43,373 nt of DNA from a virus: IMG/VR virus record IMGVR_UViG_3300008459_000104, positions 1-43,373 of that record. One strand, written 5' to 3'. Every line of letters starts with the position of its first letter. The stretch's first letter is position 1. A program made the position numbers and the translations under genes. A model generated the notes under the pieces. That model did no database searches and was not told where the DNA came from. It saw only the letters and a program-made list of their open reading frames with translations. This document shows, piece after piece, positions 6,279-12,917 of the stretch.

Positions 6279-6506
6279 ATGAAAAAGACAATTTTGGTAC
6301 TTGGGGTAGCCATCGCCTTCGCATCATGCAAAAAAGATGAGCCATGTAATTGCGGATTAGTAGTTAGCGACAATGCTAGTGACTATTCAGTAGTAATTAG
6401 AAACAAATGTTCGGGCAACGAAAAGAAGTTTATACTTCAAGCTGGGGATTGGATGAACGCCCATGTAGGCAGTGATTATTGCATAACAAACGAAACAAGT
6501 TGGTAA
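6279..6506 (+). CDS. predicted small lipoprotein with surface-export-like signal (75 aa)
   Basis: A short signal peptide MKKTILVLGVAIAFASC ends at a lipobox (FASC, Cys17). The residues after the lipid-carrying Cys are KKDE, resembling the Lys-plus-acidic lipoprotein export signal described for surface lipoproteins in Capnocytophaga and relatives. The mature part is about 58 residues with three further Cys (CNCG, KCSGN) and one near the C-terminus (DYCITN), so disulfides are possible. Phages such as T5 and N15 use small lipoproteins or outer-membrane proteins to block superinfection, and that is the leading hypothesis. The leader before the ATG is CCTTAAAAACAAAAA. Confidence 0.8.
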   Translation: MKKTILVLGVAIAFASCKKDEPCNCGLVVSDNASDYSVVIRNKCSGNEKKFILQAGDWMNAHVGSDYCITNETSW

Positions 6507-6525
6507 ACCTAAAAAAACAAAAACA

Positions 6526-6807
6526 ATGGAAAGACAATTTCAAATCAAAATTTACAAAGACAACATTCTTTTATCAGAAATTACAACAATAATTGCCAAG
6601 TACAATGACCGGGGTATTGTGGATGATTGGGATTTAACCCTTGATGATATACACGGGTACATTAAATGTCACAAATTCAGATATCATAGCTTGGAAGAGC
6701 TGACAACAGAGGTAATTGGGGATGAATTAGTGGTATGTAGTGGGAAAGATTTATTATTTATTGTAGAGGAAAAAATAATGGTAGAACTTAAAAAAGAAAA
6801 TGATTAA
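6526..6807 (+). CDS. hypothetical protein (93 aa)
   Basis: This soluble acidic protein has many beta-strand-like stretches (ERQFQIKIYKDNILLSEITT) and an acidic, hydrophobic end (FIVEEKIMVELKKEND). I do not recognise it. It lies 19 nt after the lipoprotein, and its TAA is immediately followed by the ATG of the next gene (6808), an indication of operon structure. Confidence 0.6.
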   Translation: MERQFQIKIYKDNILLSEITTIIAKYNDRGIVDDWDLTLDDIHGYIKCHKFRYHSLEELTTEVIGDELVVCSGKDLLFIVEEKIMVELKKEND

Positions 6808-6981
6808 ATGAAAGGAGAGAGAATAAAATACCCATCAGTCCAGCGACTTCCCGATAATGCTATGTCAGTAAGCAATTATGCTAAGAAAAGAAACGTATCA
6901 GTAGCTTATGTTTATAAACTATACAAGAAAGGGGAAGTTGTGATAATAGAATATCAAGGATATAATTTTATAATCCCATGA
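6808..6981 (+). CDS. short HTH-like DNA-binding protein (57 aa)
   Basis: An ORF of 58 codons starts immediately after the preceding stop. Residues 19-41, MSVSNYAKKRNVSVAYVYKL followed by YKKG, look like the helix-turn-helix of MerR/excisionase-type proteins (a 'SVSxYAKxxNVSxxYVYKLxKxG' layout), and IIEYQGYNFIIP after it resembles the wing. It could be an Xis-like or regulatory protein. It overlaps the next gene by ATGA. It also carries two copies of the GGGAAG motif (6847 and 6932). Confidence 0.6.
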   Translation: MKGERIKYPSVQRLPDNAMSVSNYAKKRNVSVAYVYKLYKKGEVVIIEYQGYNFIIP

Positions 6982-7193
6982 TGAAAAGTAAGTACAAGGT
7001 ATATGTAATGTATCGGCTGTGCAATATATATGTAACTACAACGAGAAACGCAGAAGATATGATAAACGAAATACTAAAAATGTACGATACGGAATATATA
7101 AAGATAGTAAGATGCGCTGATGGGGAAGAAGAAACAATATACAAGAAAACACCGAAAATTAAAACTAAAGTTAAATTGAAAAACAAAAGTTGA
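6978..7193 (+). CDS. small basic hypothetical protein (71 aa)
   Basis: The start overlaps the previous stop (ATGA at 6978-6981), indicating translational coupling. The protein is basic, with a C-terminus rich in Lys (KKTPKIKTKVKLKNKS), and a Tyr- and Met-rich first half. The overlapping minus-strand ORFs in this stretch are shadows. Nucleic-acid binding is plausible from the charge alone. Confidence 0.55.
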   Translation: MMKSKYKVYVMYRLCNIYVTTTRNAEDMINEILKMYDTEYIKIVRCADGEEETIYKKTPKIKTKVKLKNKS

Positions 7194-7197
7194 AATT

Positions 7198-7317
7198 ATG
7201 GAACAAAGTTTATTTGAAAACGAAAACGGCAATTTTGCCAAACCCTTGTTAGGCGTAGTGCCTTCCACAAAAGCTCTATCAATAGTTGGTTCAAGCAGAA
7301 AGGGTACTTCAAATTAA
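7198..7317 (+). pseudogene. 39-codon ORF, probable gene remnant
   Basis: A short ORF starting MEQSLFENENGNFAKPLLGV runs through the first copy of the imperfect repeat (7228-7259) and stops at 7317. The region up to 7352 is poorly coding. I read it as the N-terminus of a gene interrupted when the methyltransferase segment entered, or as a tiny non-functional ORF. The evidence is weak. Confidence 0.3.
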
Positions 7318-7364
7318 GCACAAATGTTGATGGGCAATTTTGCAAATACCTTGTTATGTGTAGT
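7228..7364 (+). repeat. imperfect direct repeat before the methyltransferase
   Basis: Two 32-nt copies (7228-7259 and 7333-7364) agree at 27 of 32 positions. Both begin GGCAATTTTGC and contain CCTTGTTA followed by GTAGT. They lie 105 nt apart just upstream of the methyltransferase. The 3' portion of the second copy is again present, inverted, after the gene (8231-8245). The pattern suggests recombination or insertion boundaries. Confidence 0.6.
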
Positions 7365-7367
7365 TGC
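7353..7367 (+). repeat. left arm of inverted repeat flanking the methyltransferase
   Basis: GTTATGTGTAGTTGC (7353-7367) is the reverse complement, with one mismatch in 15, of GCAATTACACATAAC at 8231-8245. The pair brackets the methyltransferase gene. Such short flanking repeats could be cassette or insertion ends. The integron core rule GTTRRRY is not strictly met, so I do not call attC. Confidence 0.5.
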
Positions 7368-7418
7368 GGTTTAATAGCAGAAAGCGATGGCAAAAATAAA
7401 TTTGAAAAATTTAAAAAT

Positions 7419-8231
7419 ATGATTGAGATAAATAAAAATTACAACGAAAGCAATTTAGAAACAATGGCGAAGATGCCTGATTGTTTTGTGGATTTAACGG
7501 TAACTTCTCCGCCTTACGATGGATTAAGAACCTATAACGGATATTCCTTTCCATTTGAAGAAATTGCAAAGGAGCTTTTTAGAATTACCAAAGATGGTGG
7601 TGTATTAGTTTGGGTTATTTCGGATGCTACTGTTCAAGGGAATGAAAGCGGAACATCATTTAAACAAGCATTATACTTCAAAGAGATTGGTTTTAATTTG
7701 CACGACACAATGATTTGGGTTAAAGATGGTGGTGGTGCAGTAGGTAGCAATAAGTGTTACACCCAAAACTTTGAATATATGTTTGTATTTTCAAAAGGGA
7801 AAATAAACACTACAAATTTAATTTATGATAAACCAAACGCTTCTTTTGGAAAAGATAAAAGCGGAGTGGGTAGGAGATTGGTAAGTGGTGAACACAAAAT
7901 AGAAAAGCGTAAGCCAAGTGCTGAATTTAGTAGGAGAAATAACTATTGGTATATCGCACCACAAAAGGGTGAACACCCTGCTGTATTTCCAGAAGCACTT
8001 GCCAATGACCATATTTTAAGTTGGAGTAATGAAGGCGATTTAGTTTACGATTGCTTTATGGGAAGTGGAACGACAGCTAAAATGAGTATTTTAAGTAACA
8101 GAAATTTTATTGGTAGTGAATTATCAAATGAATACTGTAACATCATTGAAGAACGAATTAAAAAAGCGTGGGAAGAAAAAAGAAAAGAAAAAGATTTACA
8201 AGCACAATCTCTATTCGGAACGGAATGGTAG
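7419..8231 (+). CDS. site-specific DNA methyltransferase (SPPY/beta-type)
   Basis: From M at 7419 the protein is 270 aa. It has SPPY at residues 30-33 (motif IV, catalytic) and FMGSGTT at 213-219 (motif I, AdoMet binding), so the order IV-before-I marks a beta-type N4-cytosine or N6-adenine methyltransferase. HPAVFPEAL (186-194) is also typical. The upstream ATG at 7356 gives a 21-residue extension lying in the flanking repeat, and MIEINKNYNESN is a natural start for this family. No restriction endonuclease is next to it, so it is an orphan, probably protecting phage DNA. It has few GGGAAG motifs (8060 and 8170) compared with its surroundings, and the inverted repeat surrounds it. Confidence 0.85.
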   Translation: MIEINKNYNESNLETMAKMPDCFVDLTVTSPPYDGLRTYNGYSFPFEEIAKELFRITKDGGVLVWVISDATVQGNESGTSFKQALYFKEIGFNLHDTMIWVKDGGGAVGSNKCYTQNFEYMFVFSKGKINTTNLIYDKPNASFGKDKSGVGRRLVSGEHKIEKRKPSAEFSRRNNYWYIAPQKGEHPAVFPEALANDHILSWSNEGDLVYDCFMGSGTTAKMSILSNRNFIGSELSNEYCNIIEERIKKAWEEKRKEKDLQAQSLFGTEW

Positions 8232-8245
8232 CAATTACACATAAC
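8231..8245 (-). repeat. right arm of inverted repeat flanking the methyltransferase
   Basis: GCAATTACACATAAC overlaps the final G of the methyltransferase stop codon and is the inverted partner (14 of 15 identities) of 7353-7367. Together they delimit an approximately 0.9-kb unit containing only the methyltransferase. Confidence 0.5.
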
Positions 8246-8292
8246 TCTCGGCTTACCGCAATGCACAATAAGACCTTGTCTATCTAACCATT

Positions 8293-8373
8293 CTACTGCT
8301 GTTCGTGTGTAGCTTCAGGATTTTGAACAAGGTTCTTGATCAATCTGTTCAAGTTCACTTCCCTTACTTCCAT
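8293..8373 (-). pseudogene. possible broken minus-strand gene
   Basis: Reading leftwards from an ATG at 8373, the ORF gives MEVREVNLNRLIKNLVQNPE then ATHEQQ and stops at 8293. In the -1 frame the same DNA reads on as RTAVEWLDRQGLIVHCGK into the inverted repeat. The two pieces look like one small helical protein split by a frameshift, perhaps when the methyltransferase unit was inserted. This is speculative: no homologue is recognised. Confidence 0.3.
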
Positions 8374-8390
8374 AAGTTAATAAAAGATAC

Positions 8391-8409
8391 AGGGAGCAAT
8401 AAGCTCCCT
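8391..8409. terminator. bidirectional terminator between converging modules
   Basis: A perfect 7-bp hairpin, AGGGAGC (8391-8397) and GCTCCCT (8403-8409) with loop AATAA, is followed on the plus strand by TTCTTTATTC. It lies between the last plus gene (stop at 8231) and the last minus gene (stop at 8414), 5 nt from the latter. The rest of 8246-8390 holds only the possible broken ORF. Confidence 0.7.
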
Positions 8410-8413
8410 TTCT

Positions 8414-8773
8414 TTATTCTACAATTACCTTTAACGACTTCCCTGCTATAAATTTATAGATCTCATTGGCTATATGCCCAGATATCCAAGCTTGCGATTC
8501 TTCATCAAATATATCTCTAGCTTCAGTCATTTTGATAACTACATGAAATATCTCATGAGTTATTGTGTTATGGCTAAGAAAATCTTTATCTACAATAAGA
8601 TAATAGGTACTTATATCCCCTGTAACTACTATTCCTTCCGCATCTGCATCTATTTCTTCATCAATATTATGTAATTTATAGATATGCTTTAACGTGCGGG
8701 AAATGGAATCTGTCACTATAAAAGTGACTAAGCAATTATAGGTATTTAATTTTATCTTTTTGGATAACTTCAC
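8414..8773 (-). CDS. putative metallopeptidase (HEIFH, 119 aa)
   Basis: H73-E-I-F-H77 is an HExxH zinc site. The acidic segment DEESQAW (about 90-96) sits about 15 residues later, where a third Glu ligand is expected in gluzincin-like enzymes. The protein is short and has no signal peptide, so it would act in the cytoplasm or virion. It is the last gene of the minus module, next to the hairpin at 8391-8409. Similar short HExxH proteins are common in phages; a substrate cannot be inferred. Confidence 0.65.
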   Translation of the reverse strand: MKLSKKIKLNTYNCLVTFIVTDSISRTLKHIYKLHNIDEEIDADAEGIVVTGDISTYYLIVDKDFLSHNTITHEIFHVVIKMTEARDIFDEESQAWISGHIANEIYKFIAGKSLKVIVE

Positions 8774-8776
8774 AAG

Positions 8777-8923
8777 TTATTTTTTATTAGGTACGCAATT
8801 AGGAACACTTCTTCCCCCCTTATCTTTCATGCCTACCATTTTATACCCTTTCCAACAAGGATTTTTACTTTTATCTGATGGAGATTTTTTCTTAAAATGC
8901 TCCATTACTGACTTATTTTTCAT
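8777..8923 (-). CDS. short basic Cys-containing protein (48 aa)
   Basis: This ORF of 49 codons lies just downstream of the metallophosphoesterase stop. The C-terminal part, NPCWKGYKMVGMKDKGG then RSVPNCVPNKK, has the 'CWKGYxMVGMKxKGGxxVPNCVP' layout seen as a stand-alone peptide or protein tail in many phages, including marine ones. Its role is unknown. The conserved Cys pair, glycines and Pro-Asn-Cys-Val-Pro end suggest a real peptide. Confidence 0.65.
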   Translation of the reverse strand: MKNKSVMEHFKKKSPSDKSKNPCWKGYKMVGMKDKGGRSVPNCVPNKK

Positions 8924-8924
8924 A

Positions 8925-9929
8925 CTACAATATTTTCCCGTTAATAATCTGATAATTCTTTACCGTGTAATCACCGTTACTTTCAACTAATATATGAGCA
9001 AACCCATGTTGAGAATTACTAACTAAAGGCGAGTAGTCAGGTTTAAGCTCACAAAGACACCCTGTACTCCAACACCCGATTACCTTACCATCTAAATCAA
9101 CTTCGGGATGGTAAGATGCCCTATGTAAATGTCCTACAATAACCGACTGCTTTGCTCTTAGAAAAGCACCCCTTGCAGGATTGACTGGACTGAATACACC
9201 CTTAAATACGTGATGACCATGTGTGATTGATAACTTCCCTGCCTTAACTAAGGTCTTGTCATCTATCATAATAACCCTTTCTTCATTCAATCTTAATCTT
9301 TCCTCCAGGGTGAAGTATGGATCATCCCATATCTCCCTAACCTTCATAAGTAAAAACTTCTCCCAACGGATGCAGTGGTTTCCTTTTAACCAATAGATAT
9401 GAGCATCAGGAAAAGCTGACCTTAAAGAAACAATAAATGATTTTGTAGCGTCAAATTCTTGTTTAACTGACCGCTTCTTAGGATCATGCTCGAACTTACT
9501 TACTTGATGGTTGTCTATCAAATCGCCATTGATAAAGATGGTATTCACTTTCTCTTTCTGACCATACTGCAAAGCCAAAGTAATAGCATCAACATCATGG
9601 TAGGGAATATGTAGGTCGGATATTAGTAGAATATTATCGCATCCTTTCGGTAAAATAAATGGCTCTCTTTTCTCCTGATGGCTTTCGGGTAGGTTGTAGG
9701 GATTGCGAGGTCGTTCTTTTTTCATAACAAAGTTTAAATGATTTTTATCTATTTGAGCCAATCTTGATTTACCTTGCTTACCCTCAATATGCCTTAGTGA
9801 ATTTCTCGCCCTTTCAACATCAGCAAATAATAAGTTATTCTCTTTGTACATTATCCTTGCCAATTTTAGAGTAGGCATATCAGGATATTTCTTTCGGTAC
9901 TCCCTTGCTATGTCTGATAGTTTTATCAT
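8925..9929 (-). CDS. calcineurin-like metallophosphoesterase
   Basis: The metal-binding motifs are all present: SDLH at 104-107, GDLIDN at 135-140, GNHC at 183-186, then THGHH and VGHLH towards the C-terminus. The N-terminal 95 residues are basic and helical (IAREYRKKYPDMPTLKLARI), an extra domain perhaps contacting nucleic acid. Family members hydrolyse phosphodiesters or nucleotides (including 2',3'-cyclic ends and DNA 5' triphosphates); this sequence does not tell which. The start overlaps the upstream peptide's stop (ATGA at 9926-9929), indicating coupled translation. Confidence 0.85.
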   Translation of the reverse strand: MIKLSDIAREYRKKYPDMPTLKLARIMYKENNLLFADVERARNSLRHIEGKQGKSRLAQIDKNHLNFVMKKERPRNPYNLPESHQEKREPFILPKGCDNILLISDLHIPYHDVDAITLALQYGQKEKVNTIFINGDLIDNHQVSKFEHDPKKRSVKQEFDATKSFIVSLRSAFPDAHIYWLKGNHCIRWEKFLLMKVREIWDDPYFTLEERLRLNEERVIMIDDKTLVKAGKLSITHGHHVFKGVFSPVNPARGAFLRAKQSVIVGHLHRASYHPEVDLDGKVIGCWSTGCLCELKPDYSPLVSNSQHGFAHILVESNGDYTVKNYQIINGKIL

Positions 9930-10045
9930 CCCTGCCCTCTGTATTTAGATGTACGTTTATCTTTTGGGCCACGACCTTTTCTTGCCTTACCGCCTTTTCT
10001 TTTACCGAATGTTGTCTTTATTGAAGCTGAAAAAGATTTTGCCAT
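9926..10045 (-). CDS. small highly basic peptide (39 aa)
   Basis: This ORF of 40 codons begins in the TAATG overlap with the preceding gene's stop and ends in the ATGA overlap with the metallophosphoesterase. The product MAKSFSASIKTTFGKRKGGK then ARKGRGPKDKRTSKYRGQG is strongly basic and glycine-rich, like small DNA- or RNA-binding or condensing peptides. The overlaps at both ends argue that it is a real gene. Its function is unknown. Confidence 0.6.
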   Translation of the reverse strand: MAKSFSASIKTTFGKRKGGKARKGRGPKDKRTSKYRGQG

Positions 10046-10650
10046 TATTTTAATTTAATCTTTGTGTAATACCTTACTCCGTAAATTATTCCGTTGCTAC
10101 ATATCCCAGCAGATAATCCAAACATATTATCTTTTTTATTCTTAAATAATAATTCTCCATTAAGAGAAGTCACGGCATTACCCGTTACTGAAAACCCTAA
10201 ATACAGCTGGTTTTTTTTCTTTTCGTAAACTGTCAAGGTTTCCTTGACAATTGGATATTTTAGGGAAGTAGCAACAGATCTTCCCGTAATTAAATTATTA
10301 TTGATAGTATCAGTAATAAAAACATTTCCAATGCTATCTATTTTTATGCTATCCTTAACTATATTAGATGATAATAATCTATCTACGACTTCCCTGTATT
10401 GTAGTAGTAATTTTGAATAATTTGTGTCGGGAAGATATTCCTTAGTATGATACTCTTTTGATTGAGTAGCTGGGATTACTTTTACAACTTGTGGCTTGGA
10501 ATAAACTACTGAATCTTTTATAATCCATGTAGTATCTCTGATAATTTGTGTTGGGGAAGTAGTAGGGTACGAATTTTTGCAAGTTCTAAACATAAGAACT
10601 AGCAGTAGAAATACAATAATAATATTAGTCAAATTATTTTGGCTAATCAT
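10045..10650 (-). CDS. membrane-anchored periplasmic protein, spanin-like candidate (201 aa)
   Basis: An N-terminal membrane helix (about residues 9-22, NIIIVFLLLVLMF) is followed by a short Ser/Thr/Pro-rich linker and a polar periplasmic region. The C-terminal 60 residues (LYLGFSVTGNAVTSLNGELL) contain alternating strands ending GIIYGVRYYTKI. The layout, together with the two small membrane genes upstream, fits a lysis cassette member, perhaps inner-membrane spanin-like, though no classical Rz sequence is seen. The lone Cys at residue 24 follows FRT rather than a lipobox, so it is not a clear lipoprotein. Confidence 0.5.
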   Translation of the reverse strand: MISQNNLTNIIIVFLLLVLMFRTCKNSYPTTSPTQIIRDTTWIIKDSVVYSKPQVVKVIPATQSKEYHTKEYLPDTNYSKLLLQYREVVDRLLSSNIVKDSIKIDSIGNVFITDTINNNLITGRSVATSLKYPIVKETLTVYEKKKNQLYLGFSVTGNAVTSLNGELLFKNKKDNMFGLSAGICSNGIIYGVRYYTKIKLK

Positions 10651-10834
10651 CGGTAAAGAAATTAGATAGAAATTTGGCTACGGCAGATATTATCATTACA
10701 GATAAAGCAAATTTTTCATTATTGCTAAAAAAACTATAAGTAGATATCAATGTAGCAGATGCTAAAACAGAATCTGCAATCTTTCTAATTTCAACAGGAG
10801 TGGGTTTCCAATACCCGAACCATGAAAATTTCAT
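10643..10834 (-). CDS. small membrane protein, holin candidate (63 aa)
   Basis: Two short hydrophobic segments (SVLASATLISTYSFF and FALSVMIISAVAKFL) flank a polar turn (SNNEK). The N-terminus is KFSWFGYWKPTPVEIRKIAD. The size, two helices and location beside a coiled-coil membrane protein and spanin-like gene fit a holin. It overlaps its neighbours by 8 nt (downstream) and 1 nt (upstream), typical of a lysis operon. Confidence 0.5.
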   Translation of the reverse strand: MKFSWFGYWKPTPVEIRKIADSVLASATLISTYSFFSNNEKFALSVMIISAVAKFLSNFFTDD

Positions 10835-11133
10835 TACTTAATGTTTTTGTAAATGGATGTCATGTACTGAAAGAAAAGGATAATTCCTACAGCAATACCG
10901 GCTGTCCAATAAAATCTTTTCTTAAAATCTTCTAGCTTCGCTTGGCTTCTTTCTAGTTTCTGTATTCTGTTATTTATAACCTCTATGTCGTGAACAAACC
11001 CGCCTTGTTTAGTTAATGGGTTTCCTAGGATGGCATCCACGACTTGAGTTAATTTCTTATCTATTTTGTCTATTTTTTCTTCCATATCGGTCAATCGGGA
11101 ATCCATATTTTGTATTTCTATTGACATTTCCAT
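10834..11133 (-). CDS. coiled-coil plus C-terminal membrane anchor protein (XhlA-like, 99 aa)
   Basis: Residues 1-75 form a heptad-rich coiled coil (DSRLTDMEEKIDKIDKKLTQ) with a GNPLTKQGG break, and residues 76-92 are a membrane helix (TAGIAVGIILFFQYM). The architecture matches XhlA/hemolysin-type holin partners, small single-anchor lysis proteins. It lies directly upstream of the holin candidate. The link to lysis is inference from architecture and context. Confidence 0.5.
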   Translation of the reverse strand: MEMSIEIQNMDSRLTDMEEKIDKIDKKLTQVVDAILGNPLTKQGGFVHDIEVINNRIQKLERSQAKLEDFKKRFYWTAGIAVGIILFFQYMTSIYKNIK

Positions 11134-11172
11134 CGTTTAGTACATTTACTTACGTAAATTTAGTATTGAAAT

Positions 11173-11637
11173 TTATATTCCTGTACCAGATAGGTAAATT
11201 ATTTTATTCAAGGAACCATTATTAATTATTAAATCTCCTTTAATAAGGCCATAAGTTTGTGGGGAAAATCTAACATAAACGGTGCTAAAGAAAACCCCAC
11301 TATCTATTGAAACATCGTGACTACTTCCCCAAGATATACCATCTCTTGATATTTGAAAATCAGATTGGAGTGAACTGAATGTTAGAAAAGCTCCACCATT
11401 TAGATTGGAGCATACAATTCTAAAAATTTTTGTAGGGGAAAAGGTATTATAATAAACATTACCAAAATTGTAATTGCTAGGGTCTTTAACTAAAGATATT
11501 TTTGGTTTAAGAATATCCTCGGCTGACCTACCATATTTACCACACAAAGCATAAAGGTATTTAGAAATACCGTTTATAGCTTCTGAATCTACATAATTCG
11601 TTTTACCTCCAGAAAATTGCGTTACAGTTACTTGCAT
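11173..11637 (-). CDS. virion protein with Ig-like (choice-of-anchor-D type) C-terminus
   Basis: The last 60 residues (VYVRFSPQTYGLIKGDLIIN then NGSLNKIIYLSGTG) have the 'V-x-FxP...G...GxLxIxN......LxGxG' pattern of immunoglobulin-like ASH/choice-of-anchor-D repeats. The N-terminal 45 residues look helical. It lies at the distal end of the fibre gene cluster, so a host-binding or decoration role is likely. The fold match is fairly clear; the role is inferred. Confidence 0.55.
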   Translation of the reverse strand: MQVTVTQFSGGKTNYVDSEAINGISKYLYALCGKYGRSAEDILKPKISLVKDPSNYNFGNVYYNTFSPTKIFRIVCSNLNGGAFLTFSSLQSDFQISRDGISWGSSHDVSIDSGVFFSTVYVRFSPQTYGLIKGDLIINNGSLNKIIYLSGTGI

Positions 11638-11647
11638 TGTTTATATT

Positions 11648-12916
11648 TTATAAAGATACCCAAGAAGTACCATTGTAATAATTAAGCGTATTTGTAGTTG
11701 TGTTGTATATTATCTCCCCTTCCTTGGGAGTAGGGATATTTGTAGCTCTTTCTGATGTAGTCATGGTAGCAAAAACAGTTCCTCTTGTAGAATAGCTCTG
11801 ATCAAGCATACCATAGATATCGAAAGAATTTGTATAGGCACTTAATACACCCTTACCGGAGAAAGTTCCTGAACTTGCTAATTCTGCTCTTAAACTAGAT
11901 GCTTTTTGATCTTCTGGTATGTAGGGAAAATCTCCCTCTACAATAGAGCCATTTGTCCATGTAGGCTGAGTTCCGTTACTTGTAAAAGTCCAAGGCGGGG
12001 AAGTCGGGCTTCCTGTTGTTCCTGGATATGTAGTCCCAATGCCTATATTGAAATTATCTCCCCCGGCTAGCGATGTTAGGGTGTAAACTTGCCCATTCAC
12101 AAGAGTAGTAGAGCCAGAGTATCGGTTATTGCTTGAATCTAAAATTATTGAACCATTAGTCCATGTAGTAGGCGTACCGCTTGTATAAGTAAACTTCCAC
12201 CCAGATGTATTTATTGTGCCGCTTATAGTTGTAACGGTCATGCCATTAAAATCATCCCCAGCAACATAATATGCAAGAGTATAGGTAGAACCTCCAGTCA
12301 AAGTAGATTCGTTGTTGTAGGTTTCTTGCCAATTTTCATTATTTACCCTTTGGTCAAAATATTTAGCCACAAAAGTACCATCAGCATTGGTAAAAGCAAT
12401 ACTATCAAATATTTGAAATGAGTGAGTTGAGTCCATGGTAACCCAAGGATGGGAAGTAAGGAATTTAGATTGGGCTTCATAGGCATCGCTTAAATAATCA
12501 TTTGTCCACATTGAAGCCGACTTATTGAACGCCAGTATTCTCGACATAACACCAGAACTTCCTATGCTATTTGGTAAAGTACCCGCTTGCATCAAATTAT
12601 TAGTACCATCTAAATACGACTGAGAATATGATGAAGATGAATTTGATATGTAGGTATTAATAGATGTTCCCGAAGTAACAACATTGTAATATTTTGGTAC
12701 AAGGTCAGCATCAGCTATACCATTTCTATACCAATATTCAACGGGCGGTGTTCCGATTACTACTGTTAACCCAATATATCTTCTACTAGCTGTAGCTGTA
12801 TTCGCTGCTGTAGTGCTTGCGTATGCAGTAAAAGGTAGGGAAGATCCGTTACCATATCTATTGTCTATTGGTAACGGAGCTGATACATTGATATTATCGT
12901 TTAAATTTATTGACAT
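11648..12916 (-). CDS. tail fibre / receptor-binding candidate (422 aa)
   Basis: The protein is rich in Ser, Thr, Asn, Gly and Tyr, with few charges, as typical for fibre shafts. It contains paired repeats SGWKFTYTSGTPTTWTNGS and SPPWTFTSNGTQPTWTNGS around the middle. The C-terminus RATNIPTPKEGEIIYNTTTN followed by LNYYNGTSW is a short head or assembly motif found at the ends of many Bacteroidota tail proteins. It lacks the KIS..L..GTE..PIVQ anchor of its three upstream neighbours. It ends the fibre cluster with the Ig-like protein. Confidence 0.6.
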   Translation of the reverse strand: MSINLNDNINVSAPLPIDNRYGNGSSLPFTAYASTTAANTATASRRYIGLTVVIGTPPVEYWYRNGIADADLVPKYYNVVTSGTSINTYISNSSSSYSQSYLDGTNNLMQAGTLPNSIGSSGVMSRILAFNKSASMWTNDYLSDAYEAQSKFLTSHPWVTMDSTHSFQIFDSIAFTNADGTFVAKYFDQRVNNENWQETYNNESTLTGGSTYTLAYYVAGDDFNGMTVTTISGTINTSGWKFTYTSGTPTTWTNGSIILDSSNNRYSGSTTLVNGQVYTLTSLAGGDNFNIGIGTTYPGTTGSPTSPPWTFTSNGTQPTWTNGSIVEGDFPYIPEDQKASSLRAELASSGTFSGKGVLSAYTNSFDIYGMLDQSYSTRGTVFATMTTSERATNIPTPKEGEIIYNTTTNTLNYYNGTSWVSL

Positions 12917-12917
12917 A

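Larger units (their letters stand above)
474..6530 (+). promoter_or_regulatory. recurring A-rich leader before plus-module start codons
   Basis: Many plus-strand starts follow a leader of the form CCTTAAAAAATCAAA then CCATG: near 249, 495, 1177, 1443, 1706, 3507, 3692, 3992, 6085, 6279 and 6526, with small variations (ACACTAAAAAAT, CATTAAAAAAT). The element ends a few bases before the ATG. It has no Shine-Dalgarno sequence, as usual in Bacteroidota, and may act in ribosome recruitment through S1 or in early-gene regulation. Confidence 0.6.

Noticed and set aside
7228-8245. Integron attC sites around the methyltransferase
   Set aside because: GTTAGGC fits the core rule at one position, but the second copy reads GTTATGT and a complete attC hairpin with paired cores is not present; no integrase is visible.
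8045-8266. Minus-strand ORF MHCGKPRVMCNCYHS
   Set aside because: It lies opposite the end of the methyltransferase; only its first part, past the inverted repeat, could belong to the broken gene noted at 8293-8373.
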